Origin: Chthoniobacterales bacterium
Lineage (GTDB): Bacteria > Verrucomicrobiota > Verrucomicrobiia > Chthoniobacterales > DASVRZ01
Assembly: GCA_039930045.1 (NCBI GenBank)
Contig: JBDSQB010000023.1
Span: 48,400 to 112,399 of the forward strand
Direction: 5' to 3'
Length of the DNA: 64,000 bases
Shown here: positions 37,612 through 46,681 of the stretch, piece by piece
Position numbering within the stretch: the stretch's first letter is position 1
Layout of the letters: each line of letters opens with the position of its first letter
Position numbers and translations under genes: made by a program
The notes under the pieces: model-generated
Seen by the model: the letters and a program-made list of their open reading frames with translations, nothing else
What the model was told of the DNA's origin: nothing
The model's database searches: none

Positions 37612-38550
37612 TTAATTCGCCCCGCGCCGCTGCATGAAACTCGACGGCGACATGCCGTGAACACGCTTGAAGGCTCGGGAAAAGTGGAAGGGATCCATGC
37701 CTAGTTTTTCTGCGACTTCGCCGACGATGAAGCGTCCGCTGTCGAGCAATTCCGCGCCGTGGCTCATCTTTTTGCGCGAAAGATAGCGGTAGAGCGACTC
37801 GCTGCCGTAACGAGCAAAAAGCCGGCTTAGATACTCGGGCGCGACGTGACATTTTCCGGCGACTTGCTCGGCGGTTGAGAGTTCCTGAAAATGCTCGTCG
37901 AGATAGTTCCGACACTTCAGGAAAGTTTGATACGACTGGTAGTTTTCCTGTTTCGGCGCGACGACGTCTGCGATTTTCAGGATGAGGATTTCCAATTCCA
38001 ACGCGGCGATGCGCGGGGAGAATTTCCGCGATTGCTGCCCGCTGGTAATGACGTGCTCGAACGCAGTCTGCACTTCGTCGATGTTAGAAACCTGCTTGCA
38101 AACTCCCGGAAGCAGGCTGGCGGATTTCAATAGTTTCAGGGCTTCGCCGCCCACGAAATCGACATAGTATTTCGAGAGTGTATTGTCTGGATCGGTCGTA
38201 ATGAGATGCGGACAGCCCGGCCCATAGGCAAAAATCGTTCCGCGGCTGAGTTCGTGTGTGGCGTCAAGAATCTTCAAACGGCCTTTGCCGCCGGCAACGT
38301 ATTCCACGCAGAGATACGGGAAATCCTGACGTTGCATCCGGTAGTCCGGGGCGCATTTTTCCCAACCGCCAGAAATGACTCCGAGGGCGTGTTTTGCATC
38401 GCCCTTGAGGTTCAGGTAAAAGCGGCGAGAGCCCTGGATTTCACTCGAGAGGAACGGCGCGGGCAGCGGTGGCTTCGCAGGCATGGCGGCATGATTCCAA
38501 TGAAACTCGTCCAGGTCAAGAATCGTCATGCTTGGGATAAAAATATGCAT
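37612..38550 (-). CDS. AraC-family transcriptional regulator
   Basis: 312 residues. The N-terminal cupin-like sensor domain includes FPYLCVEYVAGGKGRLKI and GTIFAYGPGCPHLIT. The C-terminal two-helix-turn-helix domain is at about 215-310 (VAPEYLSRLFARYGSESLYRYL, EVAEKLGMDPFHFSRAFKRVHGMSPSSFM). An internal ATG at 38529 is another possible start. It faces the tagaturonate-epimerase-like gene with about 42 bases between starts, so it probably controls the fucose/uronate genes downstream; the effector would be a sugar. Confidence 0.9.
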   Translation of the reverse strand: MHIFIPSMTILDLDEFHWNHAAMPAKPPLPAPFLSSEIQGSRRFYLNLKGDAKHALGVISGGWEKCAPDYRMQRQDFPYLCVEYVAGGKGRLKILDATHELSRGTIFAYGPGCPHLITTDPDNTLSKYYVDFVGGEALKLLKSASLLPGVCKQVSNIDEVQTAFEHVITSGQQSRKFSPRIAALELEILILKIADVVAPKQENYQSYQTFLKCRNYLDEHFQELSTAEQVAGKCHVAPEYLSRLFARYGSESLYRYLSRKKMSHGAELLDSGRFIVGEVAEKLGMDPFHFSRAFKRVHGMSPSSFMQRRGAN

Positions 38551-38592
38551 TCCGCGAACGCGCCTGCGCTGTCAGAGTGCATCTCCCCAAAT

Positions 38593-39837
38593 ATGAATAT
38601 AGAGAAATACACCATCGGCACCGGCGACCGTTTTGCCCATCAAGGTCGTGCCCAGCTTCATGCGGTGCAAAAAGCCTCCCAAGCGGGCATTTCGATCTTC
38701 CCAGTCTGGAACAAATCGAACCGCGAACACACCATCATTCACAGCGAGCCCGACGATTTGCGGGCTGAGGCGGATGCCGCCGTCGAGGCTCTGAGCTGGA
38801 GCGGTGCTTACTATGTGGACGCGGATCACATCGGCCTGAAAACGGTCGATCGTTTCATTAACGCGAGCAATTTCTACACGCTCGACGTGGCCGATTTCAC
38901 CGGCAAGGCGGCGGATGCTGGAGCGCTCGATTCGTTTGTAACTCGCATGGAAAAATATCTCGGCTCGCTTTCCATTCCGGGGATCGCGACTCCGTTTGAG
39001 CTCACTCCTAACATCGTGCGAGCTGCGGCGGAAAAGTTCCTCCTGGCCATTCAGGAGGCGGGGAAAATTTATCGTTACGTCGTTGAGAAAAAAGGCGAAG
39101 GCAACTTCGTCACCGAAGTCTCCGTCGATGAGACCGATACCCCTCAAACTCCCGTGGAATTGTTTCTCATTCTAGCCATGATCGCCGGGGAGAAAATTCC
39201 CGCGCAAACCATCGCGCCGAAGTTCACCGGGCGCTTTAACAAGGGCGTTGATTACGTCGGAAACCTCGCGCAGTTTGAGAAGGAATTTGACGAGGATTTG
39301 AGTGTGATCGCGTTTGCCATCAGCGAGTTTGGCCTGCCGAAAACGCTCAAACTCAGCGTGCACTCCGGCAGCGATAAATTTTCCCTGTATCCGATCATCA
39401 ATCGCCTCGTGAAAAAGCATGACTCCGGTCTGCACGTGAAAACCGCGGGCACGACCTGGCTCGAGGAAGTCATCGGACTCGCCGAAGCCGGCGGTATGGC
39501 CCTGGAGATCGCGAAGGATGTCTATGCCGGCGCTTATGCCCGTTTCGACGAACTCACCGGACCTTACGCCACGGTGATCGACATCGACAAAACCCGGCTG
39601 CCTGCACCTGAGGAAGTGAGCCAATGGGACTCCGAGAAATACGTCAACACGCTGCGCCACGTGCAGTCGAACTCCGACTACAACCAGCACTTCCGTCAGT
39701 TCATTCACGTGGGCTTCAAGATCGCGGCCGAGATGGGCGCGCGCTACACCGATGCGCTGAAGGCGAACGAGACGATCATCGCTAGAAACGTCACCGGCAA
39801 CCTCTTCGACCGCCACATTCAACCCCTCTTTTCCTAA
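38593..39837 (+). CDS. Tagaturonate epimerase family protein (UxaE-like)
   Basis: 414 residues. The blocks GTGDRF, YVDADHIGL, EVSVDETDTPQTPVELFL, GVDYVGNLAQFEKEF, LSVHSGSDKFSLYP and HVKTAGTTWLE match the family of UxaE, the C4-epimerase that interconverts D-tagaturonate and D-fructuronate in galacturonate breakdown. His and Asp/Glu residues in these blocks are likely metal ligands. In this locus it heads a run of L-fucose genes, so it may act on a different keto-acid. Other uronate genes (uxaC, uxaB) are absent here. I chose the ATG at 38593 because the frame before it is antisense to the AraC gene. Confidence 0.75.
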   Translation: MNIEKYTIGTGDRFAHQGRAQLHAVQKASQAGISIFPVWNKSNREHTIIHSEPDDLRAEADAAVEALSWSGAYYVDADHIGLKTVDRFINASNFYTLDVADFTGKAADAGALDSFVTRMEKYLGSLSIPGIATPFELTPNIVRAAAEKFLLAIQEAGKIYRYVVEKKGEGNFVTEVSVDETDTPQTPVELFLILAMIAGEKIPAQTIAPKFTGRFNKGVDYVGNLAQFEKEFDEDLSVIAFAISEFGLPKTLKLSVHSGSDKFSLYPIINRLVKKHDSGLHVKTAGTTWLEEVIGLAEAGGMALEIAKDVYAGAYARFDELTGPYATVIDIDKTRLPAPEEVSQWDSEKYVNTLRHVQSNSDYNQHFRQFIHVGFKIAAEMGARYTDALKANETIIARNVTGNLFDRHIQPLFS

Positions 39838-39838
39838 C

Positions 39839-40774
39839 ATGCAATACCGCAAACTCGGCAAGACCGGCCTCGACGTTTCCGTCCTCGCTTTCGGTGGCTC
39901 CTCTTTGGGTTCTGTCTTCAAGGAGATCGACGAATCCGAGGGCATTCGCACCGTCCACGTCGCCATCGACAATGGCATCAACCTCATCGACACCGCGCCA
40001 TTTTACGGACTCACCAAGGCCGAGACGGTCCTCGGCAAGGCGCTCCGGGAGATTCCGCGGGAAAAATATCTGCTCGCCAGCAAGGTCGCCCGCTACGGCT
40101 ACAAGCAGGCCGACTTTGATTTTTCTCCTGAGCGCGTGACCCGCAGCATTGATGAAAGTCTCGCCCGTCTCGGAGTGGATTATATCGATTTCATCCAGGT
40201 GCATGACATGGAATTTGGCGACATGGATTACATCGTGAATGAGACGATTCCCGCGCTGAAGAAGGTTCAGGAAACGGGCAAAGTCCGCTACGTCGGCATT
40301 TCCTCGCTGCCGCTCAAGTTACAGCGTTATGTGCTCGAACGCACCGAGGTCGATCAGATCCAGTCGTATTGCCACTACTGTCTGAATGACACGCAACTCG
40401 CCGATTTTCTGCCCTTTCTCGAGGAACGCGGCGTGGCTATTTTTAATTCCGCCCCGCTCGCCATGCGCCTGCTCAGCGACGAGGGCCCGCCCGACTGGCA
40501 CCCGGCCCCGGCTGAGTTGCAGGCTCATGCCGCCGATGCGGCACTCTATTGCCGCGAACATGGCAGCAACATCGGCAAACTCGCGCTGCAATTTTCCGTG
40601 GCCAACCCGCGCATCCCGACCAACATCGTCGGCACCGCCAATCCGCAGCGCATCCTGCAAAACATCCGGGAAATCGAGGAGCCGCTCGACGAGGAATTGC
40701 TCGCAGGAGTTCTCGAAATATTGAAGCCCGTCCACAATTTGAGCTGGGTTTCCGGGCGTCCTGAGAATAACTAG
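39839..40774 (+). CDS. Aldo/keto reductase, L-galactose/L-fucose dehydrogenase-like
   Basis: 311 residues. The AKR tetrad is visible: Asp and Tyr in DTAPFYG, Lys in LLASKVARYG and His in FIQVHDME. Its closest known types are L-galactose dehydrogenases, which oxidise C1 of L-galactose and 6-deoxy-L-galactose (L-fucose) to the lactone. With FucU and a fuconolactonase nearby, L-fucose is the likely substrate. It starts one base after the UxaE-like stop. Confidence 0.85.
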   Translation: MQYRKLGKTGLDVSVLAFGGSSLGSVFKEIDESEGIRTVHVAIDNGINLIDTAPFYGLTKAETVLGKALREIPREKYLLASKVARYGYKQADFDFSPERVTRSIDESLARLGVDYIDFIQVHDMEFGDMDYIVNETIPALKKVQETGKVRYVGISSLPLKLQRYVLERTEVDQIQSYCHYCLNDTQLADFLPFLEERGVAIFNSAPLAMRLLSDEGPPDWHPAPAELQAHAADAALYCREHGSNIGKLALQFSVANPRIPTNIVGTANPQRILQNIREIEEPLDEELLAGVLEILKPVHNLSWVSGRPENN

Positions 40775-40777
40775 GAC

Positions 40778-41170
40778 ATGCTCAAAACTGGCGTTCTCAA
40801 TCCCCTCATCCTCTCGCTCCTTGCGCGGGTGCGTCACACCAACACGCTCGTCATCAGCGACCGCGGATTTCCTTTCTGGCCGCAGATTGAAACCGTGGAC
40901 ATCTCGTTGATCGACGGCGTGCCCACCGTTCTGCAAGTGCTGGAGGCGCTCCGGGGAAACTTCGTCGTCGGCAAAGCCTTCATGGCAGAGGAATTTCTCT
41001 CCAATAATAACGAGGCAACCCGCCTCGCTTACGAGCAGGCCCTCGGCGGAGCGCCACTCCACTTCGAGCCGCATGAGGGCGCCTTCAAACCCCGCGTGCC
41101 CAACGCCATCGGGCTCATCCGCACTGGCGACACCACCCAATACGGCAACATCATCCTCGTCTCCGCCTAA
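40778..41170 (+). CDS. fucU: L-fucose mutarotase, RbsD/FucU family
   Basis: 130 residues, close to the family's usual length. VRHTNTLVISDRGFPFWP is the RbsD/FucU active-site block and the C-terminus TTQYGNIILVSA matches FucU. These enzymes interconvert the alpha and beta anomers of fucose or ribose. It lies between the aldo/keto reductase and the fucosidase, which favours L-fucose. Spacing of 3 bases implies an operon. Confidence 0.85.
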   Translation: MLKTGVLNPLILSLLARVRHTNTLVISDRGFPFWPQIETVDISLIDGVPTVLQVLEALRGNFVVGKAFMAEEFLSNNNEATRLAYEQALGGAPLHFEPHEGAFKPRVPNAIGLIRTGDTTQYGNIILVSA

Positions 41171-41198
41171 CCATTACCCTTCACCACAAAAACACCCC

Positions 41199-42857
41199 AT
41201 GAATAAAAAACTCCTCCCCATCCTCGGCGCTTTTTCCTGCCTCGCCACTCTGCAAGCCGATGAATCCATCTCGGGCGCGGCTGGCATGCAGGCCGTGGCC
41301 ACGCCGCTCAGCAACAAAGCCGAACCCATGAAAATTGGCCAGTTTCAGCCAAATTGGGATTCACTCAAACAATATCAGGTGCCCGACTGGTATCGCGACG
41401 CGAAGTTCGGCATCTGGGCCCATTGGGGTCCGCAATGCGCCCCCGAGGATGGCGATTGGTATGCCCGCAGCATGTATATGCAGGGCAACCGCCAATACAA
41501 ATCCCACCTCGCCAAATACGGCCATCCGTCCGTTTCTGGTTTCAAGGACATAATCCCGACCTGGAAGGCGGACAAATTCGACCCGGATGCGCTCATCTCG
41601 CTCTACAAGGACGCCGGGGCCAAATTCTTCGTCGCACTGGCAAATCACCACGACAATTTCGACAACTACGACAGCAAGTATCAGCCTTGGAATTCGGTCG
41701 CGCTCGGCCCCAAGAAGGACCTGATCGGTGCCTGGGCAAAAGCCGCCCGCGCTCACGGCCTGCCCTTCGGAGTCAGCGTCCATGCCGCGCACGCATGGAG
41801 CTGGTATGAGACCTCCCAGGGCTCCGACAAAACCGGCGACAAGGCGGGCGTTCCTTACGATGGCAAAATGACGAAAGCCGACGGCAAAGGCCTCTGGTGG
41901 CACGGCCTCGACCCACAGGATCTCTACGCGCAAAATCACGCCCCCGGAAAACTCGTCTGGGAGTGGGACGCGACGAAAGGCAGCAGCGTGCCCGACGCAG
42001 CGTATTGCGAGAAATTCTACAACCGCACCATGGACCTGGTGAACAAGTATAAACCCGACATCCTTTACTTCGATGATACCGTTCTGCCGCTCTATCCGAT
42101 CAGCGATGTCGGACTGAAGATCGCAGCTCATTATTACAACAGCAACGCCCAGTGGCACGGCGGTAAAAACGAGGGCGTCCTCCTCGGCAAAGTCCTCAAC
42201 GATGAGCAAAAGAAATGCATGGTCTGGGATGTCGAGCGCGGTGCCAGCCCGAAGATCGAGCCCTTTCCGTGGCAGTCGGAAACCTGCCTCGGCAACTGGC
42301 ATTACGATCGCACCGTTTACGACCGGCACGGCTACAAAAGCGCGGGCACCGTCATTCGCACTCTCGCCGATGTCGTTAGCAAAAATGGCACCTTTCTCCT
42401 CAGCGTCCCCGTTCGCAGCGACGGCACGATCGATGAGCAGGAAGTGGAGATCGTCAAGCAAGTCGGCAAGTGGATGAAGGTCAACAGCGAGGCCATTTAC
42501 TCCACCCGCCCCTGGAAAGTCTGCGGCGAAGGCCCTGCCATCGACAAACCCGCGGAGATCAAGGCCCAAGGCTTCAACGAGGGTAAAATCAAACTCGGGG
42601 CCGACGACATCCGCTTCACCACACGCGGCGGGGCGCTCTACGCCATCGTCCTCGGCATTCCCGACAAGGACATCACCTTCAAGTCCCTCGGCACCGCGGC
42701 CAAATTGCTCGATCAGCCCGTGGGTTCCATCTCACTCGTCGGCAGCACAGAAATGATCCATTGGAACCAAGCCGACGACGCCCTAACCATCACCAAACCG
42801 GCGCAATTCCCTTCCGAAAACGCCATTGTCTTCAAGATCACGCCCAAACTCCCATGA
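41199..42857 (+). CDS. Alpha-L-fucosidase, GH29
   Basis: 552 residues. A signal peptide (MNKKLLPILGAFSCLATLQA) sends it to the periplasm or outside. GH29 blocks follow: WYRDAKFGIWAHWGPQC, FFVALANHHDNFDNYDSKYQPWNS and KPDILYFDDTVLPLY, whose Asp is the nucleophile. It releases L-fucose from glycans and so feeds the downstream pathway. The ATG at 41199 is chosen for its signal peptide. It is tightly followed (4-base overlap) by the zinc dehydrogenase. Confidence 0.92.
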   Translation: MNKKLLPILGAFSCLATLQADESISGAAGMQAVATPLSNKAEPMKIGQFQPNWDSLKQYQVPDWYRDAKFGIWAHWGPQCAPEDGDWYARSMYMQGNRQYKSHLAKYGHPSVSGFKDIIPTWKADKFDPDALISLYKDAGAKFFVALANHHDNFDNYDSKYQPWNSVALGPKKDLIGAWAKAARAHGLPFGVSVHAAHAWSWYETSQGSDKTGDKAGVPYDGKMTKADGKGLWWHGLDPQDLYAQNHAPGKLVWEWDATKGSSVPDAAYCEKFYNRTMDLVNKYKPDILYFDDTVLPLYPISDVGLKIAAHYYNSNAQWHGGKNEGVLLGKVLNDEQKKCMVWDVERGASPKIEPFPWQSETCLGNWHYDRTVYDRHGYKSAGTVIRTLADVVSKNGTFLLSVPVRSDGTIDEQEVEIVKQVGKWMKVNSEAIYSTRPWKVCGEGPAIDKPAEIKAQGFNEGKIKLGADDIRFTTRGGALYAIVLGIPDKDITFKSLGTAAKLLDQPVGSISLVGSTEMIHWNQADDALTITKPAQFPSENAIVFKITPKLP

Positions 42858-43873
42858 AAACGATCATGCTCGCCGAACCCGGCCAGCTCCAGTTCACCAC
42901 CACCGACGCGCCAGCCGCCCCGCAGGCCGGTGAGGCGCTCGTCCGCGTCCATCGCATCGGCGTTTGCGGGACAGACATCCACGCGTTCGGCGGGAAGCAG
43001 CCGTTCTTCAGCTACCCGCGCATCCTGGGGCACGAGCTGGGAGTCGAAGTCGTCTCAGTCGGCGCAGGCGTGACCAACGTCGCACCCGGCGACCGCTGCT
43101 CCGTCGAGCCGTATATCAACTGCCAGAAATGCATCGCCTGCCGCCGGGGCAAACCGAATTGCTGCACCGACATCCGCGTCCTCGGCGTGCACACCGACGG
43201 CGGCATGCGCGAGCAATTCGTCCTGCCCGCGCGCAAGTTGCATCCGAGTTCCAGTCTAACCTTCGAGCAGCTTGCCCTCGTGGAAACGCTCGGCATCGGC
43301 GCCCACGCAGTCTGCCGCGCTGGAGTCGAAAGCGGTGAGTTTGTCCTCGTCATCGGGGCGGGTCCGATCGGACTCGCGGCCATGCAGTTTGCCGTCGAAC
43401 GCAGTGCGCAGGTCATCGTCCTCGACATCAACGACGCCCGCATCGAGTTCTGCCAGAAACAACTCGGAGTCGCCCACGCCATCAATGGGCTCAAGGAAAA
43501 CGTCCTCGAAGCCCTCCAGCGAATCACAAACAACGACCTCCCGACCGTCGTTTTCGACGCGACGGGCAATCCGAAGTCGATGATGAGTTCCTTTGAGTTT
43601 CCCGCGCATGGCGGACGCCTCGTTTTCATCGGGCTTTTCCAAGGCGACGTGACTTTCAACGACCCGAACTTCCACCGTCGGGAATTGACGCTGATGGGCA
43701 GCCGCAACGCGCAGCCGGAGGACTTTACGCGCATCATTCAACTCATGGAGGCGGGCCGCATCGACACGACTCCCTGGATTACCCACCGCGCCAGCTTCGA
43801 CGAAGTGGTGGCCGAGTTCCCCGCCTGGACCAAGCCCGAGACCGGCGTGATCAAGGCGATGATCGAACTCTAA
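42854..43873 (+). CDS. Zinc-binding medium-chain dehydrogenase (sugar/threonine dehydrogenase type)
   Basis: 339 residues. The catalytic-zinc site is GVCGTDIHAFGG with GHELGVEV. The structural zinc has four Cys in NCQKCIACRRGKPNCC. The NAD loop is VIGAGPIGLAAMQFA. Members oxidise polyols, sugars or threonine. Here it most likely acts on L-fucose or a later keto-deoxy intermediate such as 2-keto-3-deoxy-L-fuconate, but the step is an inference from context. It ends the fucose operon before a strong bidirectional terminator. Confidence 0.86.
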   Translation: MKTIMLAEPGQLQFTTTDAPAAPQAGEALVRVHRIGVCGTDIHAFGGKQPFFSYPRILGHELGVEVVSVGAGVTNVAPGDRCSVEPYINCQKCIACRRGKPNCCTDIRVLGVHTDGGMREQFVLPARKLHPSSSLTFEQLALVETLGIGAHAVCRAGVESGEFVLVIGAGPIGLAAMQFAVERSAQVIVLDINDARIEFCQKQLGVAHAINGLKENVLEALQRITNNDLPTVVFDATGNPKSMMSSFEFPAHGGRLVFIGLFQGDVTFNDPNFHRRELTLMGSRNAQPEDFTRIIQLMEAGRIDTTPWITHRASFDEVVAEFPAWTKPETGVIKAMIEL

Positions 43874-43910
43874 GTCGGCGGGGAGCCTGAGTTAAACCTA
43901 ACTCGAACGC

Positions 43911-43950
43911 AAAAAAAGAGAGCTGACTTTCATCAGCTCTCTTTTTATTT
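43911..43950. terminator. Bidirectional terminator between the zinc dehydrogenase and fucP
   Basis: AGAGAGCTGA and TCAGCTCTCT form a perfect stem with a 6-base loop, flanked by A7 and T5. It serves the two convergent transcripts. Confidence 0.9.
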
Positions 43951-43968
43951 GCAGATGCGACTTCCAGC

Positions 43969-45543
43969 TTAATGTCCGCTGCGGATGGGCGCGCCCACGA
44001 CTCCATCAGAACCGCTGAGCTGGCTCCAGGACAGGGCGTAACCAGCGATCAAAACAAAGCAGGCGAGCGGCACGATGAAGCTCGTGGACATCCCGTGCAC
44101 GTCGGCGATGTGGCCCATCAATTTCGGCATGATCGCGCCGCCCATGATCGCCATGACGATGAATGACGAGGCGCGCTTGGCGCGTCCGCCCAAGCCGTAA
44201 ATGCCCAGCGAAAAGATCGTCGGGAACATGATCGACATGAAGAAATAAGTGAGGAACAGCGCCACAGCGGACGCCCAGCCGAGTTTGCAGAAAACCAGGA
44301 GACTGCACAGGCCAGCCAGCACGGCAAAGGTCGCGAGCACCTTGTGCGCGGGAAATTTCTTCAACAACATCGCGCCGATCACCCGGCCCGCGAGGAAGAA
44401 CATGAAGCCGACCGACGCCAGCGTGGACGCCGCCTTGTCGGTGAGCCCGAGGAACCCGGTGGCTTTGTGAATCTCAAACCAGTTGCCGAGGAACCCCGAC
44501 TTCCAGGCTTCCGGCGCGGCAGGAATCTGGGAGGTCATGTAGTTGATGAAATAGGCGAAAATGCCGCACTGCGCCGCCACGTAGAAGAATTGCGCGAGCG
44601 TCGCCCCGGAGAAATGCGGGTGCGTCCAGATGGAGTGATTCGAGATGCTCCCCTTCTTCGCGGTGAAGACCAGCGTGCCGATGACAGCAAAAAAGGCCGA
44701 CGCATAGATCAGTGCCTGGTTCTCATTCATTCCGAGCTTCGCGCTCACCGACGGGATGGCGACGATGGCGGAAATAATCATTCCCACCGCCACCGAGAGC
44801 ACCACGATATTCAGCCAGAGCAGACTGAAAGCCACGCCGCGATGCGCCACCGGCACGTCCCCTGCAGGCGTCGTGTCATCGAGATGGAACTCGTCCTCGG
44901 ACTTCAGGTCGGGCAATTTGCTAAAGGCGAAGAGCACCGCCAGGAGCAGGACAAACGCCCCGATCGCCGCATACGGAATCCACAAAGTCGAGGCCCCGGT
45001 GCTGTTGCCCGCAGCGTCCTGACCATAGAAAAACTGCGCGCCAGCGATGGGGCCGAAGATCCAGCCGACGCCGTTGCAGGACTGGGCGAGATTGATGCGA
45101 GTGGCGGCAAATTGTTTCGGCCCGAGGACGGTGGTGTAGGGGTTGGCGACCGTTTCGAGGAAGGTGAGCCCCGAGGCGATCACGCAGACGCCGAGGAGAA
45201 ATGCCGGGAAAGTGGCGATGTGCGTCGCCGGAATGAACCAGAAGCCGCCCACGGCGACCATCAGGAGACCGGCGATGATGCCGCCCTTGTAGCCGAGCTT
45301 GGTGGCGAGCCAGCCAGCGGGCATGGCCATGAGGAAGTAGCCGAGATAATGGGCAAACTGCACCCAGGCCGACTGGGCCAGATTCAGATGCAACTCCTTT
45401 TGGAAGTGCTTGTCCATCACGTCGATCATGCCGTTACAGAAACCCCAGAGGAGGAAAAGCGTGCTGACGAGGGCGAAGGTGAAGAAGACGTTTTTGCCGT
45501 CGGGCAGGGTAAAGAGGCCGGTTTTGGAAGAGTTGGAGTTCAC
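43969..45543 (-). CDS. fucP: L-fucose:H+ symporter family (FucP-type MFS permease)
   Basis: 524 residues, about 12 membrane helices. The N-terminal block FLLWGFCNGMIDVMDKHFQ and FLETVANPYTTVLGP are typical of the FucP/glucose-galactose sub-family. The length exceeds the usual 430 or so, mainly through the cytoplasmic loop after helix 6 (LPDLKSEDEFHLDD) and a hydrophilic insert. It would bring fucose into the cell for the oxidative route. It is divergent from the fuconolactonase gene. Confidence 0.88.
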   Translation of the reverse strand: MNSNSSKTGLFTLPDGKNVFFTFALVSTLFLLWGFCNGMIDVMDKHFQKELHLNLAQSAWVQFAHYLGYFLMAMPAGWLATKLGYKGGIIAGLLMVAVGGFWFIPATHIATFPAFLLGVCVIASGLTFLETVANPYTTVLGPKQFAATRINLAQSCNGVGWIFGPIAGAQFFYGQDAAGNSTGASTLWIPYAAIGAFVLLLAVLFAFSKLPDLKSEDEFHLDDTTPAGDVPVAHRGVAFSLLWLNIVVLSVAVGMIISAIVAIPSVSAKLGMNENQALIYASAFFAVIGTLVFTAKKGSISNHSIWTHPHFSGATLAQFFYVAAQCGIFAYFINYMTSQIPAAPEAWKSGFLGNWFEIHKATGFLGLTDKAASTLASVGFMFFLAGRVIGAMLLKKFPAHKVLATFAVLAGLCSLLVFCKLGWASAVALFLTYFFMSIMFPTIFSLGIYGLGGRAKRASSFIVMAIMGGAIMPKLMGHIADVHGMSTSFIVPLACFVLIAGYALSWSQLSGSDGVVGAPIRSGH

Positions 45544-45844
45544 TGGAGGGATTCTAATGGAGGGTTGTGGGGTAGCGGTTTTAGGGACGGGTAAGTGGAA
45601 GCACGAGAATGTCGTCCCAGCCCGGCACGGTCAAGCAAATGGCCAGGCAATTTGGGGGATTTTGGAGCGATTTCATCGAAGGAAACGACTCCAGCGGCGA
45701 GCGGCTGACCTCCATTGGCGAGCGAGCCGCTAACTCCTATCAAAGGTGTGTCTTTGTGGCGGCCAACATGTGGTCTGCGGTAAGGCGTTGGACTTATTTT
45801 TTGATTGTCCTTTTAGATGGGCTGGAGATGGTGGCAGTCACCTT
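45544..45844. other. Divergent intergenic region of fucP and the fuconolactonase gene
   Basis: 301 bases with no gene. TTGGAC (45788-45793) and TTTTAG (45811-45816), spaced 17, make a weak promoter candidate for the plus-strand gene. No clear operator was seen. Confidence 0.4.
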
Positions 45845-46678
45845 ATGAAAATTGACGCGCACCATCATTTTTGGAAATACGATCCGGTCGAATACGATTG
45901 GATCGATGACAAGATGCGCGCGATTCGGCGCGATTTTTTGCCGGAGGATTTGCGGTCGGAGATCGAAGCGGCGAGGCTCGATGGTGTGGTGTCGGTGCAG
46001 GCGCGGCAGGCGCTGGAGGAGACGAGCTGGTTGTTGAAAATGGCGCGCGCGAACGACTTCATCAGGGGCGTGGTGGGCTGGGTGCCATTGATATCGGACT
46101 CGGTCGCGGGCGAGCTGGAGCGATTCGCTGCGGAGCCGAAGTTCAAGGCGGTGCGCCATGTCCTGCAAGGCGAACCGGATGATAACTACATGCTGCGTGA
46201 GGATTTTAACCGGGGCATTCGCGCGCTGAAACCGCTCGGACTGGTTTACGACATCCTCGTTTTTGAGCGTCACCTGCCGCAGACGATCGAGTTGGTGGAT
46301 CGCCACCCGGAGCAGGTTTTCGTGCTCGATCACATTGCGAAACCACGGATCGCGGATGGCGTCTTCGAGCCTTGGAATCGGAACATTCGCGAACTGGCGA
46401 AGCGCGAGAATGTTTTCTGCAAACTCTCCGGGATGGTGACGGAGGCGGCCTGGCCAGAGTGGACTGAAACTCAACTGCGGCCCTATGCCGAGACGGTGCT
46501 GGAGGCGTTTGGCGCGAGGCGCACGATGTTTGGCTCAGACTGGCCGGTCTGTCTGGTGGCCACGGGCTACGCGCAATGGATCTCGCAGGTGAGACGTTTC
46601 GCGAGTGAATGTTCCGCCGATGAGCAGGATTGGCTCTTGGGCAAAACCGCGACCCATGTCTATCATCTCGCGGACTAA
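45845..46678 (+). CDS. Amidohydrolase-2 family, L-fucono-1,5-lactonase-like
   Basis: 277 residues. The metal site [10 protein letters not shown] opens the protein, with VLDHIAKP and [11 protein letters not shown] later in the barrel. This family (COG3618) contains L-fuconolactonases and L-rhamnono-lactonases, which open sugar lactones to the acids. In this locus the expected reaction is L-fuconolactone to L-fuconate. The gene is 3 bases upstream of the alpha-galactosidase gene. Confidence 0.87.
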   Translation: MKIDAHHHFWKYDPVEYDWIDDKMRAIRRDFLPEDLRSEIEAARLDGVVSVQARQALEETSWLLKMARANDFIRGVVGWVPLISDSVAGELERFAAEPKFKAVRHVLQGEPDDNYMLREDFNRGIRALKPLGLVYDILVFERHLPQTIELVDRHPEQVFVLDHIAKPRIADGVFEPWNRNIRELAKRENVFCKLSGMVTEAAWPEWTETQLRPYAETVLEAFGARRTMFGSDWPVCLVATGYAQWISQVRRFASECSADEQDWLLGKTATHVYHLAD

Positions 46679-46681
46679 TTC

